NCBI GenBank assembly: GCA_963747375.1
Contig: CAVVFL010000014.1
Span: 1-64,000 of the forward strand
Source of the DNA: Sva-07 sp963747375
GTDB taxonomy: Bacteria; Actinomycetota; Acidimicrobiia; Acidimicrobiales; Ilumatobacteraceae
Length of the DNA stretch: 64,000 bases
Direction of reading: 5' to 3'
Positions 39,998 to 48,690 of this stretch are shown here, in pieces; the first letter of the stretch is position 1, and the number at the start of each line of letters is the position of its first letter. Below the pieces are notes generated by a model. That model saw nothing but the letters and a program-made list of their open reading frames with translations. It was not told the origin of the DNA and did not search any database. The position numbers and the translations under genes were made by a program.

Positions 39998-41656
39998 TCA
40001 CACTCCTTCGCGTTCCTCGTAGGCGACGACCACGGGGCCGATGGTCAGCCGCGTCGCCGCTGTGACGGTGGCCCGAAGCGTCAGACCGTTCACCGTTTGC
40101 GGTTCGGGCAGCGCGAGCACGAACCGTGTGGGGCTGTCGGTCGCCTCGGCGATCGAGACCAGGTCCTGCGGGATGACTTGCTGCGGATCATCTGCGGTCG
40201 ACGCAAGCCCGACAGTCACGAGGTCGATCGGCCGATCATCGTGTGCCCGACCGACGAGGCGCACGGCGAGTGCGTCGGTTCGCAGTCCCAGCGGTGCCGA
40301 CAGCGGGCGCGGCACCCCGTTCGCAGCGATTCGGCGGATGACGGCAATCCCCGCCTCCTCATCCGAACCGACCAGGCCATCGACCTGGCGAAGACCCAGG
40401 ATCGCGCTTCCCCGTGTCGCAGCGATCGCCAGCCAGAGCGGCTCCGACGGTGGGAGCTCCATCGGCTTGGCGAGTACGAGCGAGACCCACGACGCGTTCA
40501 GGGCGGGAAGGAGTGACACTTCGGCGATCTCCGCACCCGCCAACGGGGCGCCGGGTTCGGCCGAGGTCCCGCCGAGCAGACCACCGACGACGCCGATGCC
40601 GCCAGGGCCGACCTGGAGTCGCACCCGCACGGCGGTGAGCGCACGAAACGGACCCAGCGCGGCCTCCGGGATCCGCACCACGAGGCGCCGATCGGCATTG
40701 AGCGTGAGTTCGGCGTCCGCCAGCAACTCTGGTCCGGTCGGAGGCAGCACCCGATCGGGCCCGAGATCGCTGCCCGTCACGGTCGCGACCACGCGATGGA
40801 TCGTCCAATGCTCACTCTCCGCCGGCAGCGGGAGGGGCACGTCGACGATGCCTTCCTCTGACGCGTCCACGATCTTCGACCCACCGTCGGCGAACTGCAC
40901 GACATGCGTCCGCAGGAACTTCACGGCGCCCACGGGCGACAACTCGAGGTGTCCCGGCACGCGGGTGCTGAGGACGACCGGTACCGGACTGATTCCGGTG
41001 GACACTGCCTCCTGCACTGCCGCCGTGATGTCGACCTCCTCCTCGAACCCCGACGGGACAACCCCCTGGTGGAACCAGACCCGGCTGCCCGCCACCGTCA
41101 GCTCGAGATCTGCCGGAGCGGTCGAGGTGGTGACGTGACCGGCGGCAATGTCGTCGGGAGTGACGGGCTCGTCGAACTCGATCAGGAGCCGTTCGGTCTG
41201 CACTTCCGTCATCGCCACATCGGTCCCTGCGGCGCCGTACCCGTCAGGGTCGAACGACGTGCCGAGCCACGGCGTGATTCGGGTCATCCCCACCGGCGCC
41301 TCGATGTTGGAGACGTTGCGCATCACACCGAAATCGACGATCATCGCGTCGCTCGGCCAGCCGCCCGTGCCTGCCGCAACCCGTACCGTGGCGACCCCGC
41401 CGATCATCGTACGATTCGGCGCAGCAGCGGCGACGCGCACCACCGCACGATCCACGACTGCACCGGCGGGCACCTCCAGGTTCGATGTCACGGAGTACCC
41501 GGACGTCGTCGCGGCCGGGAACATGGCGATCGGAGCGAGGAGCCCGATCACGTAGCCGCCCATGAGCAGGCCGGCGACGTTCTGATCGCCAGCGAACAGG
41601 ACCTCCTGAGGAAGCCCGATCTGGAACGTCTCGACGGCGGGCATGATCTCGATCAC
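39998..41656 (-). CDS. Injection-system-associated protein, beta-rich, 552 residues
   Basis: No known family was recognised. The sequence is beta-rich throughout: EVPAGAVVDRAVVRVAAAAP, RLLIEFDEPVTPDDIAAGHV, RVWFHQGVVPSGFEEEVDIT, LWLAIAATRGSAILGLRQVD. Alternating strands with IP-type turns resemble carbohydrate-binding or tail-appendage modules. There is no signal peptide or membrane helix. ATG 41656 overlaps the upstream stop. Its position among baseplate, fibre and PASTA genes suggests a structural appendage. Confidence 0.72.
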   Translation of the reverse strand: MIEIMPAVETFQIGLPQEVLFAGDQNVAGLLMGGYVIGLLAPIAMFPAATTSGYSVTSNLEVPAGAVVDRAVVRVAAAAPNRTMIGGVATVRVAAGTGGWPSDAMIVDFGVMRNVSNIEAPVGMTRITPWLGTSFDPDGYGAAGTDVAMTEVQTERLLIEFDEPVTPDDIAAGHVTTSTAPADLELTVAGSRVWFHQGVVPSGFEEEVDITAAVQEAVSTGISPVPVVLSTRVPGHLELSPVGAVKFLRTHVVQFADGGSKIVDASEEGIVDVPLPLPAESEHWTIHRVVATVTGSDLGPDRVLPPTGPELLADAELTLNADRRLVVRIPEAALGPFRALTAVRVRLQVGPGGIGVVGGLLGGTSAEPGAPLAGAEIAEVSLLPALNASWVSLVLAKPMELPPSEPLWLAIAATRGSAILGLRQVDGLVGSDEEAGIAVIRRIAANGVPRPLSAPLGLRTDALAVRLVGRAHDDRPIDLVTVGLASTADDPQQVIPQDLVSIAEATDSPTRFVLALPEPQTVNGLTLRATVTAATRLTIGPVVVAYEEREGV

Positions 41657-42213
41657 CCCTGGAAGGTGAACGCCGCCTGAAGCGCAGTGAAGGCCGAGTT
41701 CAGGTTGTTCGTGGCGTCGGCGCCGATCTGGATTCCGTTGGCATCGAGCGCCGCCGTGAGCTGGGTCTCCTCCGCAGCCGTCAACTGACTGACCTCCGTG
41801 CGTCGCTTCACGATGTCGCGCACGGCAGCGTTCTGTTCGAATTGGCTGTACACGTTGCCGACGGTCAGGTCGGCGAACGCTTCGTGGATACCCGGCACGA
41901 TGGTGATCGGCAGGTCGTCGGTTCGGGTGAGCACGATGTCGATGGCGGTGCCCCGGGCGACCGCCGTTCCCGCAACGATGGACTGGCTGACGATCTTGGT
42001 CCGCACGACCACACGGGACCCGAGGATCCCATCGAGGATGTCGGGACGGATGGCGATCTCACCGAGGTTGAACCCGCCACGCGTCACCTCCGCCGTGGTG
42101 GCCTTCTCCGAGACGTCGATGAAGACCGGCGCCGCGCTCGCCCGGCTGATCGTCGTCGCTTTGACGCCTCGGGCGTTGCTGAACGGGTTGGAGAGAATTT
42201 CGAAGTCCGACAT
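41653..42213 (-). CDS. Injection-system-associated protein, 186 residues
   Basis: No firm family. The N-terminus SDFEILSNPFSNARGVKATT is followed by a stretch that looks PASTA-like in spacing (VVVRTKIVSQSIVAGTAVAR, IDIVLTRTDDLPI) and a helical C-terminus (EETQLTAALDANGIQIGADA). It comes 51 nt after the PASTA-domain gene and may be a paralogous partner. A GAAAGGC ribosome site precedes ATG 42213. No membrane segment is present. Confidence 0.7.
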   Translation of the reverse strand: MSDFEILSNPFSNARGVKATTISRASAAPVFIDVSEKATTAEVTRGGFNLGEIAIRPDILDGILGSRVVVRTKIVSQSIVAGTAVARGTAIDIVLTRTDDLPITIVPGIHEAFADLTVGNVYSQFEQNAAVRDIVKRRTEVSQLTAAEETQLTAALDANGIQIGADATNNLNSAFTALQAAFTFQG

Positions 42214-42264
42214 CGTGTCTGCCTTTCGGGTTCGGTGTTCGAGTACGGGGAGACTGTGGCCCGG

Positions 42265-42978
42265 CTATCTGAGCGTGACCTTTCCGAGACGCAGTCCGAC
42301 GGCGGACAACGCAGTGGCCGCCTCGGCCTGGGTGAGGCCGATCAGGCTCGGCAGCGCGACGATCGGCTCCTCGCGAACCGCAGCAGCGACCACGAGCCGC
42401 AGTCGGGTGGTCGCCGGGTCGATCACCGATCCGGCCGCCGGCAGTTGCATCAGCACCATGGCGTTCTGGTACTCCGCGGGAACCTGCGTACGGGAGATCT
42501 CCTTGCCGAGTGCGTCGACGATGACGTCGACGTCGAGATTCGCCGCGCGAAGCGTGTTCAACCCGCCCTGCAGCGCCCCACCGAACAGGTCCGGCACCAC
42601 GACACCGGCTCGACCGAGGTTGACCACGAGAGGCGACGTCTCGGGCACGGTCGTGTCCAGGATCTGGGTCGTGTAGCCGGGCGCCGACACGTGCACCCGC
42701 CACGCGCCATCGTTGACTCCCGTCACGAGATAGGTCGTGCGACTCCCGAACAGCGGAAGCCCACGCACCGGCTGCCCCTCGGCGGCGGGCTCGGCAATGA
42801 CGGTCGCATCGGGCACCGGCCGACCGTCGGCCTGCACGCTCACTGTCAACGTGCCGCTGCCGATCGCCAGAACGGCGTCGTACAGCGCGTCGACCGCACC
42901 GATGATCGCGTTCCAGCCCTGGGCCGTGATCGGCCGACCCGGTGCTTCGGTGGTCAATGGTGGCTTCACGAGGGTCAT
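42265..42978 (-). CDS. PASTA-domain protein of the injection-system operon
   Basis: 237 residues. The N-terminal helix (PITAQGWNAIIGAVDALYDA) leads to an Ig-like carboxypeptidase-regulatory-type module (VSVQADGRPVPDATVIAEPA). The C-terminus carries PASTA-like units; the last is clear (VALPSLIGLTQAEAATALSA), and an earlier one (VVPDLFGGALQGGLNTLRAA) is likely. PASTA domains bind peptidoglycan fragments in serine/threonine kinases and PBPs, so this protein may link the particle to cell wall. ATG 42978 has GGAGTG upstream and also overlaps the stop of a tiny coupled ORF. Confidence 0.78.
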   Translation of the reverse strand: MTLVKPPLTTEAPGRPITAQGWNAIIGAVDALYDAVLAIGSGTLTVSVQADGRPVPDATVIAEPAAEGQPVRGLPLFGSRTTYLVTGVNDGAWRVHVSAPGYTTQILDTTVPETSPLVVNLGRAGVVVPDLFGGALQGGLNTLRAANLDVDVIVDALGKEISRTQVPAEYQNAMVLMQLPAAGSVIDPATTRLRLVVAAAVREEPIVALPSLIGLTQAEAATALSAVGLRLGKVTLR

Positions 42979-43034
42979 CTCGTCACACTCCGTTCGGGCT
43001 CGACGGCGTGATGGCTGTTCGGCATGGCTGTCAT
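42975..43034 (-). CDS. 19-codon ORF coupled at both ends
   Basis: The ORF MTAMPNSHHAVEPERSVTR fills the 52-nt gap between tail gene I and the PASTA gene. Its ATG overlaps the stop of the former (ATGA at 43031-43034), and its stop overlaps the ATG of the latter (ATGA at 42975-42978). It may simply carry ribosomes across the gap. Whether the peptide has any function is unknown. Confidence 0.35.
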   Translation of the reverse strand: MTAMPNSHHAVEPERSVTR

Positions 43035-44417
43035 GTCGGGCCACCTTCCGGCTGTTCGATGTCGTCTTCCCACGCCTCGGTACCGGCCACCACCACGCCC
43101 AGTGCATCGTCGGTGTCGAGGTCTCGGATCACGCCGGTGCCCAACGTCCAACGAGGGTCGGCGTACTCGGTGTACACGTGCACGCCGGCCGCTCGATGGC
43201 GGTCGAGGAGTCCGCGCACCACCTCGCACATGGCCGTCTCGGGCTGATCGTCGTGCTCCTGGAACTCACGGGGGAGCCACACCTTCACCGCATAGGCCTC
43301 ACGCTCGTCCCACTCGAACCCGATCTCGAACGATGGATCACCGGGGGGCGGGTCGGGCAGGAACACGCTGTCGTCGAAGCGTCCAGCGGCCGTCGACGGT
43401 GCGGCTTCGAGCACCGCGCCACCATCTGCGACCGAACCGAACGTTCCGGCCCCGACGAAGACGGCGAATCGGGTCTCGCGTCGATCGAGGCGGAGCGGTG
43501 CCAGCAACGCGTCGCCGTGCGGGAGTGCGGGATGGGGATCGAACCCATCGCTGATCGGATGGGCGACAGCGAAGACGGCGCGCCCGTCGCCGAACACGAA
43601 GTTCTTCGGGTGGTCGGACGCGGCATCGGCGAAGACGGCCCCGGCGAAGGTGAAGCACGAGCGCGGCAACGGACACACCGTCCAGCTCGACGCGTCCGTC
43701 ACGCTCGAACCGAAGGAGCGCACCGTCCGCAACCGACACCGTCGCCGCGAACCCGACGCCATCGTCGATGTTGACCACCATCGGTCGCATCGTGCGGTCG
43801 CCGACACCCTTCACCACGACCGTGGTCGGCACCTCGTCGAAGCCCTGGCGCATCACGGCGAATCGGGAACCGTGGGCGAACGGGGACGGCCCGAGGTCGG
43901 CAAGACGGGGCGGATTCTCCTCCAGGGCGAGCCGCCACTCGTTGGGATCATCCGGCCCGCCAGGATCGAGGCGATCCGAGCACCGAGCGAGGTGCCAGTA
44001 CCCGCCCGGGTCGTGGTCGATCTCGTCGATCCGAAGCCCGAGATAGGTCGCGGCCGCTCCGAGCACACCGGCGACGGTTCCGCTCTCGTCGCGCTGCAGG
44101 ACGACGAGGTCGGCCACCATGCGCCGCGCGACGTCGAGCCATGTGTCGTGAGCGACCGACGGGTTGCTGTCGCGTACGCGACGACTCAGCCCATCGAGAA
44201 TCGCCAGCCCCATCCCGTGGACTGCGATCAGGCGGGCGAGATCCGTGAGTTGATCGAGCCCGCCCAGGCGGTGGGAGCGCCGGATCTCGCCGACCTGCAG
44301 GACCTGAGTCTCGAGGGTGGCGGCGAGCGTTCCCACCACGGAACCGATCACCTTGCCGGGCGCGTCGGCATCGAGATACCGCGGGAACCGGGAGAGGACC
44401 TGATCAGACGTCGACAC
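43031..44417 (-). CDS. Phage tail protein I-like baseplate component (frameshifted)
   Basis: Follows baseplate J, as gene I does in P2-like tails. From GTG 44417 (overlapping the J gene by 14 nt) the protein reads RFPRYLDADAPGKVIGSVVG and RSHRLGGLDQLTDLARLIAV, the usual helical start of this family. One extra base near 43672 moves the C-terminal about 210 residues (CFTFAGAVFADAASDHPKNF, FEWDEREAYAVKVWLPREFQ) to another frame. Joined length is about 461 residues, longer than phage I proteins (about 200), so a beta-rich C-terminal extension is present. It is likely part of the outer baseplate, where fibres attach. Confidence 0.72.
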
Positions 44418-46191
44418 CGAAGGAGTCCTTCTCGGTTGCGGTCACGCTGCGGATCCACGGGACCTGATCGGAGCCGACGGTGATCTCGAGATCCTGCCTG
44501 GTGATGCGGAGCCCTTCGTCGACGAACTCCGCGGAGTACGACACGGACTCGACCTCGTAGCTGTCGGTGACGGGAATGCGCGCGAGCAACTTCGCGGTCG
44601 AAATGCCGTCCGTGAGCTGGGGCAGCACTGCGGGGATGGCGGTCCGGAGCGCGAGTTCGATGTCGTGCAGTGCCGTCACGCGGTCGGCAGCTGCGGCGAG
44701 CCCCTTGCGTTCGACGGTCACCGTGACATCGAGCGCGATCGGCGCGCCGCGCAGCGTGACGTCGGACCGATCGAGGCGAGGACGCGTGTTCGGCGGCTCG
44801 GGAAAGAGATTCTGCCGCCCGACCGTGTCGGGTGAACCGAACCGGGTGACGTCCAGGGTCACGTCCTGCACACCGGCAACTCCCATGACCGAGGCCACCA
44901 ACTGGTTGTAGACGATCGGCTCGCCGACTCCCCGGGTGTCGACGAACGCCTCGATCACCTGCTCGACTTCCCGGACGAGCGCCTCACGCTCCTCGGTGCG
45001 CAACGACCCACTTGTCGGCGTCACCGCGGCGGCCACGGCGATCGGCGCAAAGACGCCGTCGGCCGGGACAGACGTCGGCGGTGGGCCTGGCGACGCTCCA
45101 CCACCGATGCCGGGGTCGGAGTCGGGCGGAGGCGGGGCGACGAGGTTGTGAATCACCCGAACGCCTGCCGGCCGGGCTCGCTCGACCTGCTCGATCGCCT
45201 GGCGCGTGTGTGCCTCGTCGAGTTCGGCGGCGACCGTGAGCTTGACCACACCGGGAAACCCGATGTGGTCCTCGACCACGTGCACGTCGAAGTCACGGAT
45301 CCCCTCGACGGTGGCGAGGGCGCCGACGATCGCACTGGTGGTCGACCGACCTGCCGTCGCGAGCGCCCGTCGTGCCCGACGGCGCAACGCCAGATCCGTC
45401 TCGGTTTCACCACGGAACGCGGTGGGTTCGGGGTTGGTGACGCGACTGACACCCAGGATCGGCCGATGGATCACCGTCAGGGTGTTCCCCGACGCGATTC
45501 CGGCAGAACCGGCGGACGTCGCGGCGACGGGAACGGACACCGAGAGCGTCCCGGTGCGCAAGGTTCGGCTGTCGAGCGTGGCCACCGTCACTCCCGGCAC
45601 ATCGGAGGTCGAGATCTCCGTACCCGCCTCGATGGTGATGTCGCCGGGCGCCGGCGTGCTGCGGGAGAACACGACCTCTCCGGTGGCGAACAGGGCCGTT
45701 CGACGGCTCAGACCGACGAGGGTCACGAGTTGATCGAGGTCACGGGCCTCGGCCGTGTCGATGAACGCGGCGTCGTAGACCTGTTCCAACTGGCGCGACA
45801 GCACGGCGTACTCCCGGGCGAACGACTCTGCAAGCGTTCGCACCACACTGCCGGGGTTGCGGTCGGTGAGGCGCGGTGGCGCCTGCGGATCGACGACGCG
45901 TTCGTAGCTGGCGTAGAAGCGTGAACCTTCGTCGGGAACACTCGCCGTGCCACGTCGCCACACGACCGCCCCACCGTCGATGTCGAAGTCGACCCCGTTC
46001 ACGAACCGGTGGTGCTCGTCGCGGAGCAGGCCGTGCACGCGTGTCGTCTCGGCGATCGCGTCAGCGCCATGGCCGAGTCGGAACGGTTCGTTCTCGGGCA
46101 GGAATCGGAACATCTCACGGGTGACACCGCCCGTGAGCGAGCTGACCAGGTCGTCCACGAAGACCCCGAAGGGTTCGGCACGGAAGGTCAT
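44404..46191 (-). CDS. Baseplate assembly protein J (gp47-like)
   Basis: 595 residues. Typical J-family landmarks: LAESFAREYAVLSRQLEQVY, the RDLDQLVTLVGLSRRTALFA block, VVFSRSTPAPGDITIEAGTE, PTAFRGETETDLALRRRARR and the VEGIRDFDVHVVEDHIGFPG segment. J forms the wedge of contractile baseplates in phages, tailocins and eCIS (Afp11-type). A Pro/Gly linker (about 355-375) is inserted in the middle. ATG 46191 overlaps the gp25 stop (ATGA). Confidence 0.93.
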   Translation of the reverse strand: MTFRAEPFGVFVDDLVSSLTGGVTREMFRFLPENEPFRLGHGADAIAETTRVHGLLRDEHHRFVNGVDFDIDGGAVVWRRGTASVPDEGSRFYASYERVVDPQAPPRLTDRNPGSVVRTLAESFAREYAVLSRQLEQVYDAAFIDTAEARDLDQLVTLVGLSRRTALFATGEVVFSRSTPAPGDITIEAGTEISTSDVPGVTVATLDSRTLRTGTLSVSVPVAATSAGSAGIASGNTLTVIHRPILGVSRVTNPEPTAFRGETETDLALRRRARRALATAGRSTTSAIVGALATVEGIRDFDVHVVEDHIGFPGVVKLTVAAELDEAHTRQAIEQVERARPAGVRVIHNLVAPPPPDSDPGIGGGASPGPPPTSVPADGVFAPIAVAAAVTPTSGSLRTEEREALVREVEQVIEAFVDTRGVGEPIVYNQLVASVMGVAGVQDVTLDVTRFGSPDTVGRQNLFPEPPNTRPRLDRSDVTLRGAPIALDVTVTVERKGLAAAADRVTALHDIELALRTAIPAVLPQLTDGISTAKLLARIPVTDSYEVESVSYSAEFVDEGLRITRQDLEITVGSDQVPWIRSVTATEKDSFGVDV

Positions 46192-46706
46192 CGCGCCACC
46201 TGCGAGTCGAGGGCGACGTCACTTTCGGCGCCGATGCCGAGCGAGAACGGCACCACCAGGTTGCGAGGATCGGTTTCGCCGATGATCTCGAGCTGCAGCA
46301 CGATTCGGACGGCCTCCCGAGGTGGTTCGTGATCGGCGACGACATCGCACCGTTGGACCTTCGCGACCCGTGGCTCGCGGCCCAGTGCCTCCAGCACGTA
46401 GAGCTTGATCAACGCTCGCGTCCGCGCGGTGTTCGGATGCCCGATCAGCTCATGGTGACGAGACCCGTAGGTCGGATGGCCGAGCGGGGCGAGTTCGCCC
46501 TGGCGTGTCTCGAGCCGATTGATCAAGAGCTGATCGGCCGCATCCACTCCCGCGACGATCTCCAGATCGACGGCCGGATCGACACCGCGCGACGTTCGCA
46601 GGTCGGCGTCCTCCCACCACCCCGCCGGCCCCGGAAAGGCGAAGGCGAGATCGGTCCCGAGCTGGCGGAGTCGACGGTCGTTCTCGGCGGCGGTGCGACG
46701 GGTCAT
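46188..46706 (-). CDS. gp25/GPW-like baseplate wedge protein
   Basis: 172 residues. The gp25 family region is seen as NRLETRQGELAPLGHPTYGS followed by RALIKLYVLEALGREPRVAK and VRIVLQLEIIG. In T4 and eCIS the protein links wedge and sheath initiator. The N-terminus (ENDRRLRQLGTDLAFAFPGP) is slightly longer than usual. ATG 46706 is taken because it overlaps the PAAR stop (ATGA). Confidence 0.9.
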   Translation of the reverse strand: MTRRTAAENDRRLRQLGTDLAFAFPGPAGWWEDADLRTSRGVDPAVDLEIVAGVDAADQLLINRLETRQGELAPLGHPTYGSRHHELIGHPNTARTRALIKLYVLEALGREPRVAKVQRCDVVADHEPPREAVRIVLQLEIIGETDPRNLVVPFSLGIGAESDVALDSQVAR

Positions 46707-47044
46707 GGCGAGCACGTGTCACTGACGAAGGGAGCGGCGGGTGGACCGAGAATCAGCGCGACCCCGGGCCCTGACGGAATCTGGTCACCGAGGCGCACCA
46801 GTGGCTGGCCGTCGACGGTGATACCCGTCGACGCTCCGGTCGAGCCGAGCGGCATCGGATACGGAGCACCGCTGACGCTGTTGACCATTTGGCAGATGGA
46901 GCCCGCCGTGGCAAGTGGGAGCCCACCTGACGTGAGGGTTGCCTGGAGGACCGCCACGATGACGCCGGAGTCGGGCGGGCCGGCCGCACCCGGCGAGACC
47001 AGCACCGCACACCCAATGGAAACCGGCGGGCCAGGCATCGTCAT
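46703..47044 (-). CDS. PAAR-like spike-tip protein
   Basis: 113 residues. Gly/Pro-rich, with repeated short strands: GCAVLVSPGAAGPPDSGVIV, PYPMPLGSTGASTGITVDGQ, LVRLGDQIPSGPGVALILGP. PAAR proteins cap the spike and form the sharp tip of contractile machines. Only one His (none in classic PAAR positions) but two Cys are visible, so metal binding is uncertain. ATG 47044 overlaps the spike stop. Confidence 0.78.
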   Translation of the reverse strand: MTMPGPPVSIGCAVLVSPGAAGPPDSGVIVAVLQATLTSGGLPLATAGSICQMVNSVSGAPYPMPLGSTGASTGITVDGQPLVRLGDQIPSGPGVALILGPPAAPFVSDTCSP

Positions 47045-47715
47045 CCTGCACTGAAGCTGGTGAGTCCGGCGATGGTGGTCGTGGCGCCCTTGAGCTTCGC
47101 CGCTGCCGTCCCGTCCACCGTCGCGTTGACGTCGGCCTTGAGTGTGGCGTTCATGCCGGCCTTCATGTCCAGGTTGCGCCCGGCCTCGATCGTGACGTCG
47201 CCGTCAGCCTTGAGCACGAGGTCGCCCGCCGCCTCGATGGTCACGGCTCCATCGGACTCCACGGTCAGCGTCGTGCCACCCATGACAACCGACAACGTCG
47301 AGTCCTGCACCGTCACGGTGTTGCCGCCGGCAAGGCGGAGTTCGAGTCGCTTGGCGGACGAGCCGTCATCGGGCACCTCGTAGACGACGTCGTCGGGGTT
47401 GGCCTTCGGGGGATGGGTCTGGTCGTCGTGGAGGAAGCCGAGGGCGACGGCGCCGGCGAGTTCGCCTCCGAGGAACGCGAGCACGACGGTGTCGCCCACC
47501 CGAGGAGCGCAGGACCAACCGACCCGGCCGGCCATGACCGGCACTCGTTGCAGCTCGAGATCGCTCCCGTGAATGCGAGCGTTGATCTCGACGTTCCGGG
47601 CGCCGGATCCATCGGTGTTCGTGGTGACGTCGGTGACCGCCGCCGCCGCGAGCGGTCTGACGTCGGCGAGTTCGTCGCGAACGACCGCACGAAGGACCGG
47701 CATGACGAGGCTCAT
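47041..47715 (-). CDS. Baseplate spike protein (gpV/gp45/VgrG-like)
   Basis: 224 residues. The OB-fold domain (VEINARIHGSDLELQRVPVM, PRVGDTVVLAFLGGELAGAV, LGFLHDDQTHPPKANPDD) precedes a beta-helix needle of short repeats (VTIEAAGDLVLKADGDVTIE, NLDMKAGMNATLKADVNATV). The trimeric needle pierces the target membrane and carries the PAAR tip. ATG 47715 overlaps the hub stop (ATGA). In phages this role is gpV in P2 and gp45 in Mu. Confidence 0.92.
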   Translation of the reverse strand: MSLVMPVLRAVVRDELADVRPLAAAAVTDVTTNTDGSGARNVEINARIHGSDLELQRVPVMAGRVGWSCAPRVGDTVVLAFLGGELAGAVALGFLHDDQTHPPKANPDDVVYEVPDDGSSAKRLELRLAGGNTVTVQDSTLSVVMGGTTLTVESDGAVTIEAAGDLVLKADGDVTIEAGRNLDMKAGMNATLKADVNATVDGTAAAKLKGATTTIAGLTSFSAG

Positions 47716-48665
47716 GCGGCCACACCTTCCAACCGGAGCGCGCTGCGGAATCCCGTGAGATCGATGTCGTGTCGCACGGTCACGACCCGATAGGTCGCCT
47801 CCGCCCGGTCGACCGCGTCGAGCTCGACCAGGTCGCCGGCACGGATCGACTCGTCGCCGATGACGATCGCCCAACCGTCGTTGGCCACGCGCGATCGAGC
47901 CGATGCCGTCGCGCGATCCACGACCTGCGCGATCTCACGATCCCGCAGAACGGGGTGGATCCGATGGGTGCCGGCTCCGCCGGGATCGTGATGGATCAGC
48001 GACCACGCCTCCGACCCCTGTTCGCTGACCGCAGAGAACGGCCCGACCTCTGCTGCGGTACTGAGCGGCTGCTGCCGACCGATCGACCACGACAGCAGCT
48101 CCGCGCCCGCACGGAGCGTGTGGACGGCCGCGCCCGACCGGGGCGGCCGCACGTTGAGGCCTCCATCGGGTGAGCTGGTGATCTCGACGGACATCAACCG
48201 GGTGAGGTTGCGGATGTGATGCCAGAGCGACCGCGACTCGTCGACGTAGAAGACGGGCAGCGTGGGGCCGGGGTCGACGTCGGCGACCTGCACTCCCGCC
48301 TCCCCGACGAGGTCGCGCACGATGTCGCCAACGCTTCGACCGACGTAGCTCCTCCCCACTCGGACGTCGTTCAGTGCGGCCGTGGACGCCAGTGCCTGCA
48401 CCTCCGTGCCCCACGGCTGGTGCGCCACCGCCGACACCTTCCCGGTGAAGACCGGTCGCTCGCTGCCGGACTCGCCGAGAGCGACCTCGACCCGGGCACC
48501 CGGCACGATGTCGAGCGCCGGCGAACCGGGACCGAGGGTCACCGCCAGGGTGTCGTGAGCGCCGGTCGTCGTGATCACGACCGACATCGCCACCGTCGCG
48601 GATTCCGCAAGGGTCAACTCCTGTCCGTCGATCGTGACCGTCGCCGCGGGTCGTCGGATCGTCAT
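47712..48665 (-). CDS. Baseplate hub protein D-like
   Basis: 317 residues of the phage late control protein D family. Landmarks are VFTGKVSAVAHQPWGTEVQA, VRVGRSYVGRSVGDIVRDLV, ESRSLWHHIRNLTRLMSVEI and a C-terminal strand series ending VRHDIDLTGFRSALRLEG. It forms the trimeric hub between tube and spike. GGAGG precedes ATG 48665; a small gap separates it from the preceding gene, unlike the other junctions. Confidence 0.9.
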   Translation of the reverse strand: MTIRRPAATVTIDGQELTLAESATVAMSVVITTTGAHDTLAVTLGPGSPALDIVPGARVEVALGESGSERPVFTGKVSAVAHQPWGTEVQALASTAALNDVRVGRSYVGRSVGDIVRDLVGEAGVQVADVDPGPTLPVFYVDESRSLWHHIRNLTRLMSVEITSSPDGGLNVRPPRSGAAVHTLRAGAELLSWSIGRQQPLSTAAEVGPFSAVSEQGSEAWSLIHHDPGGAGTHRIHPVLRDREIAQVVDRATASARSRVANDGWAIVIGDESIRAGDLVELDAVDRAEATYRVVTVRHDIDLTGFRSALRLEGVAA

Positions 48666-48690
48666 GCGATCCTCCGCATCGGGCTGCGAC

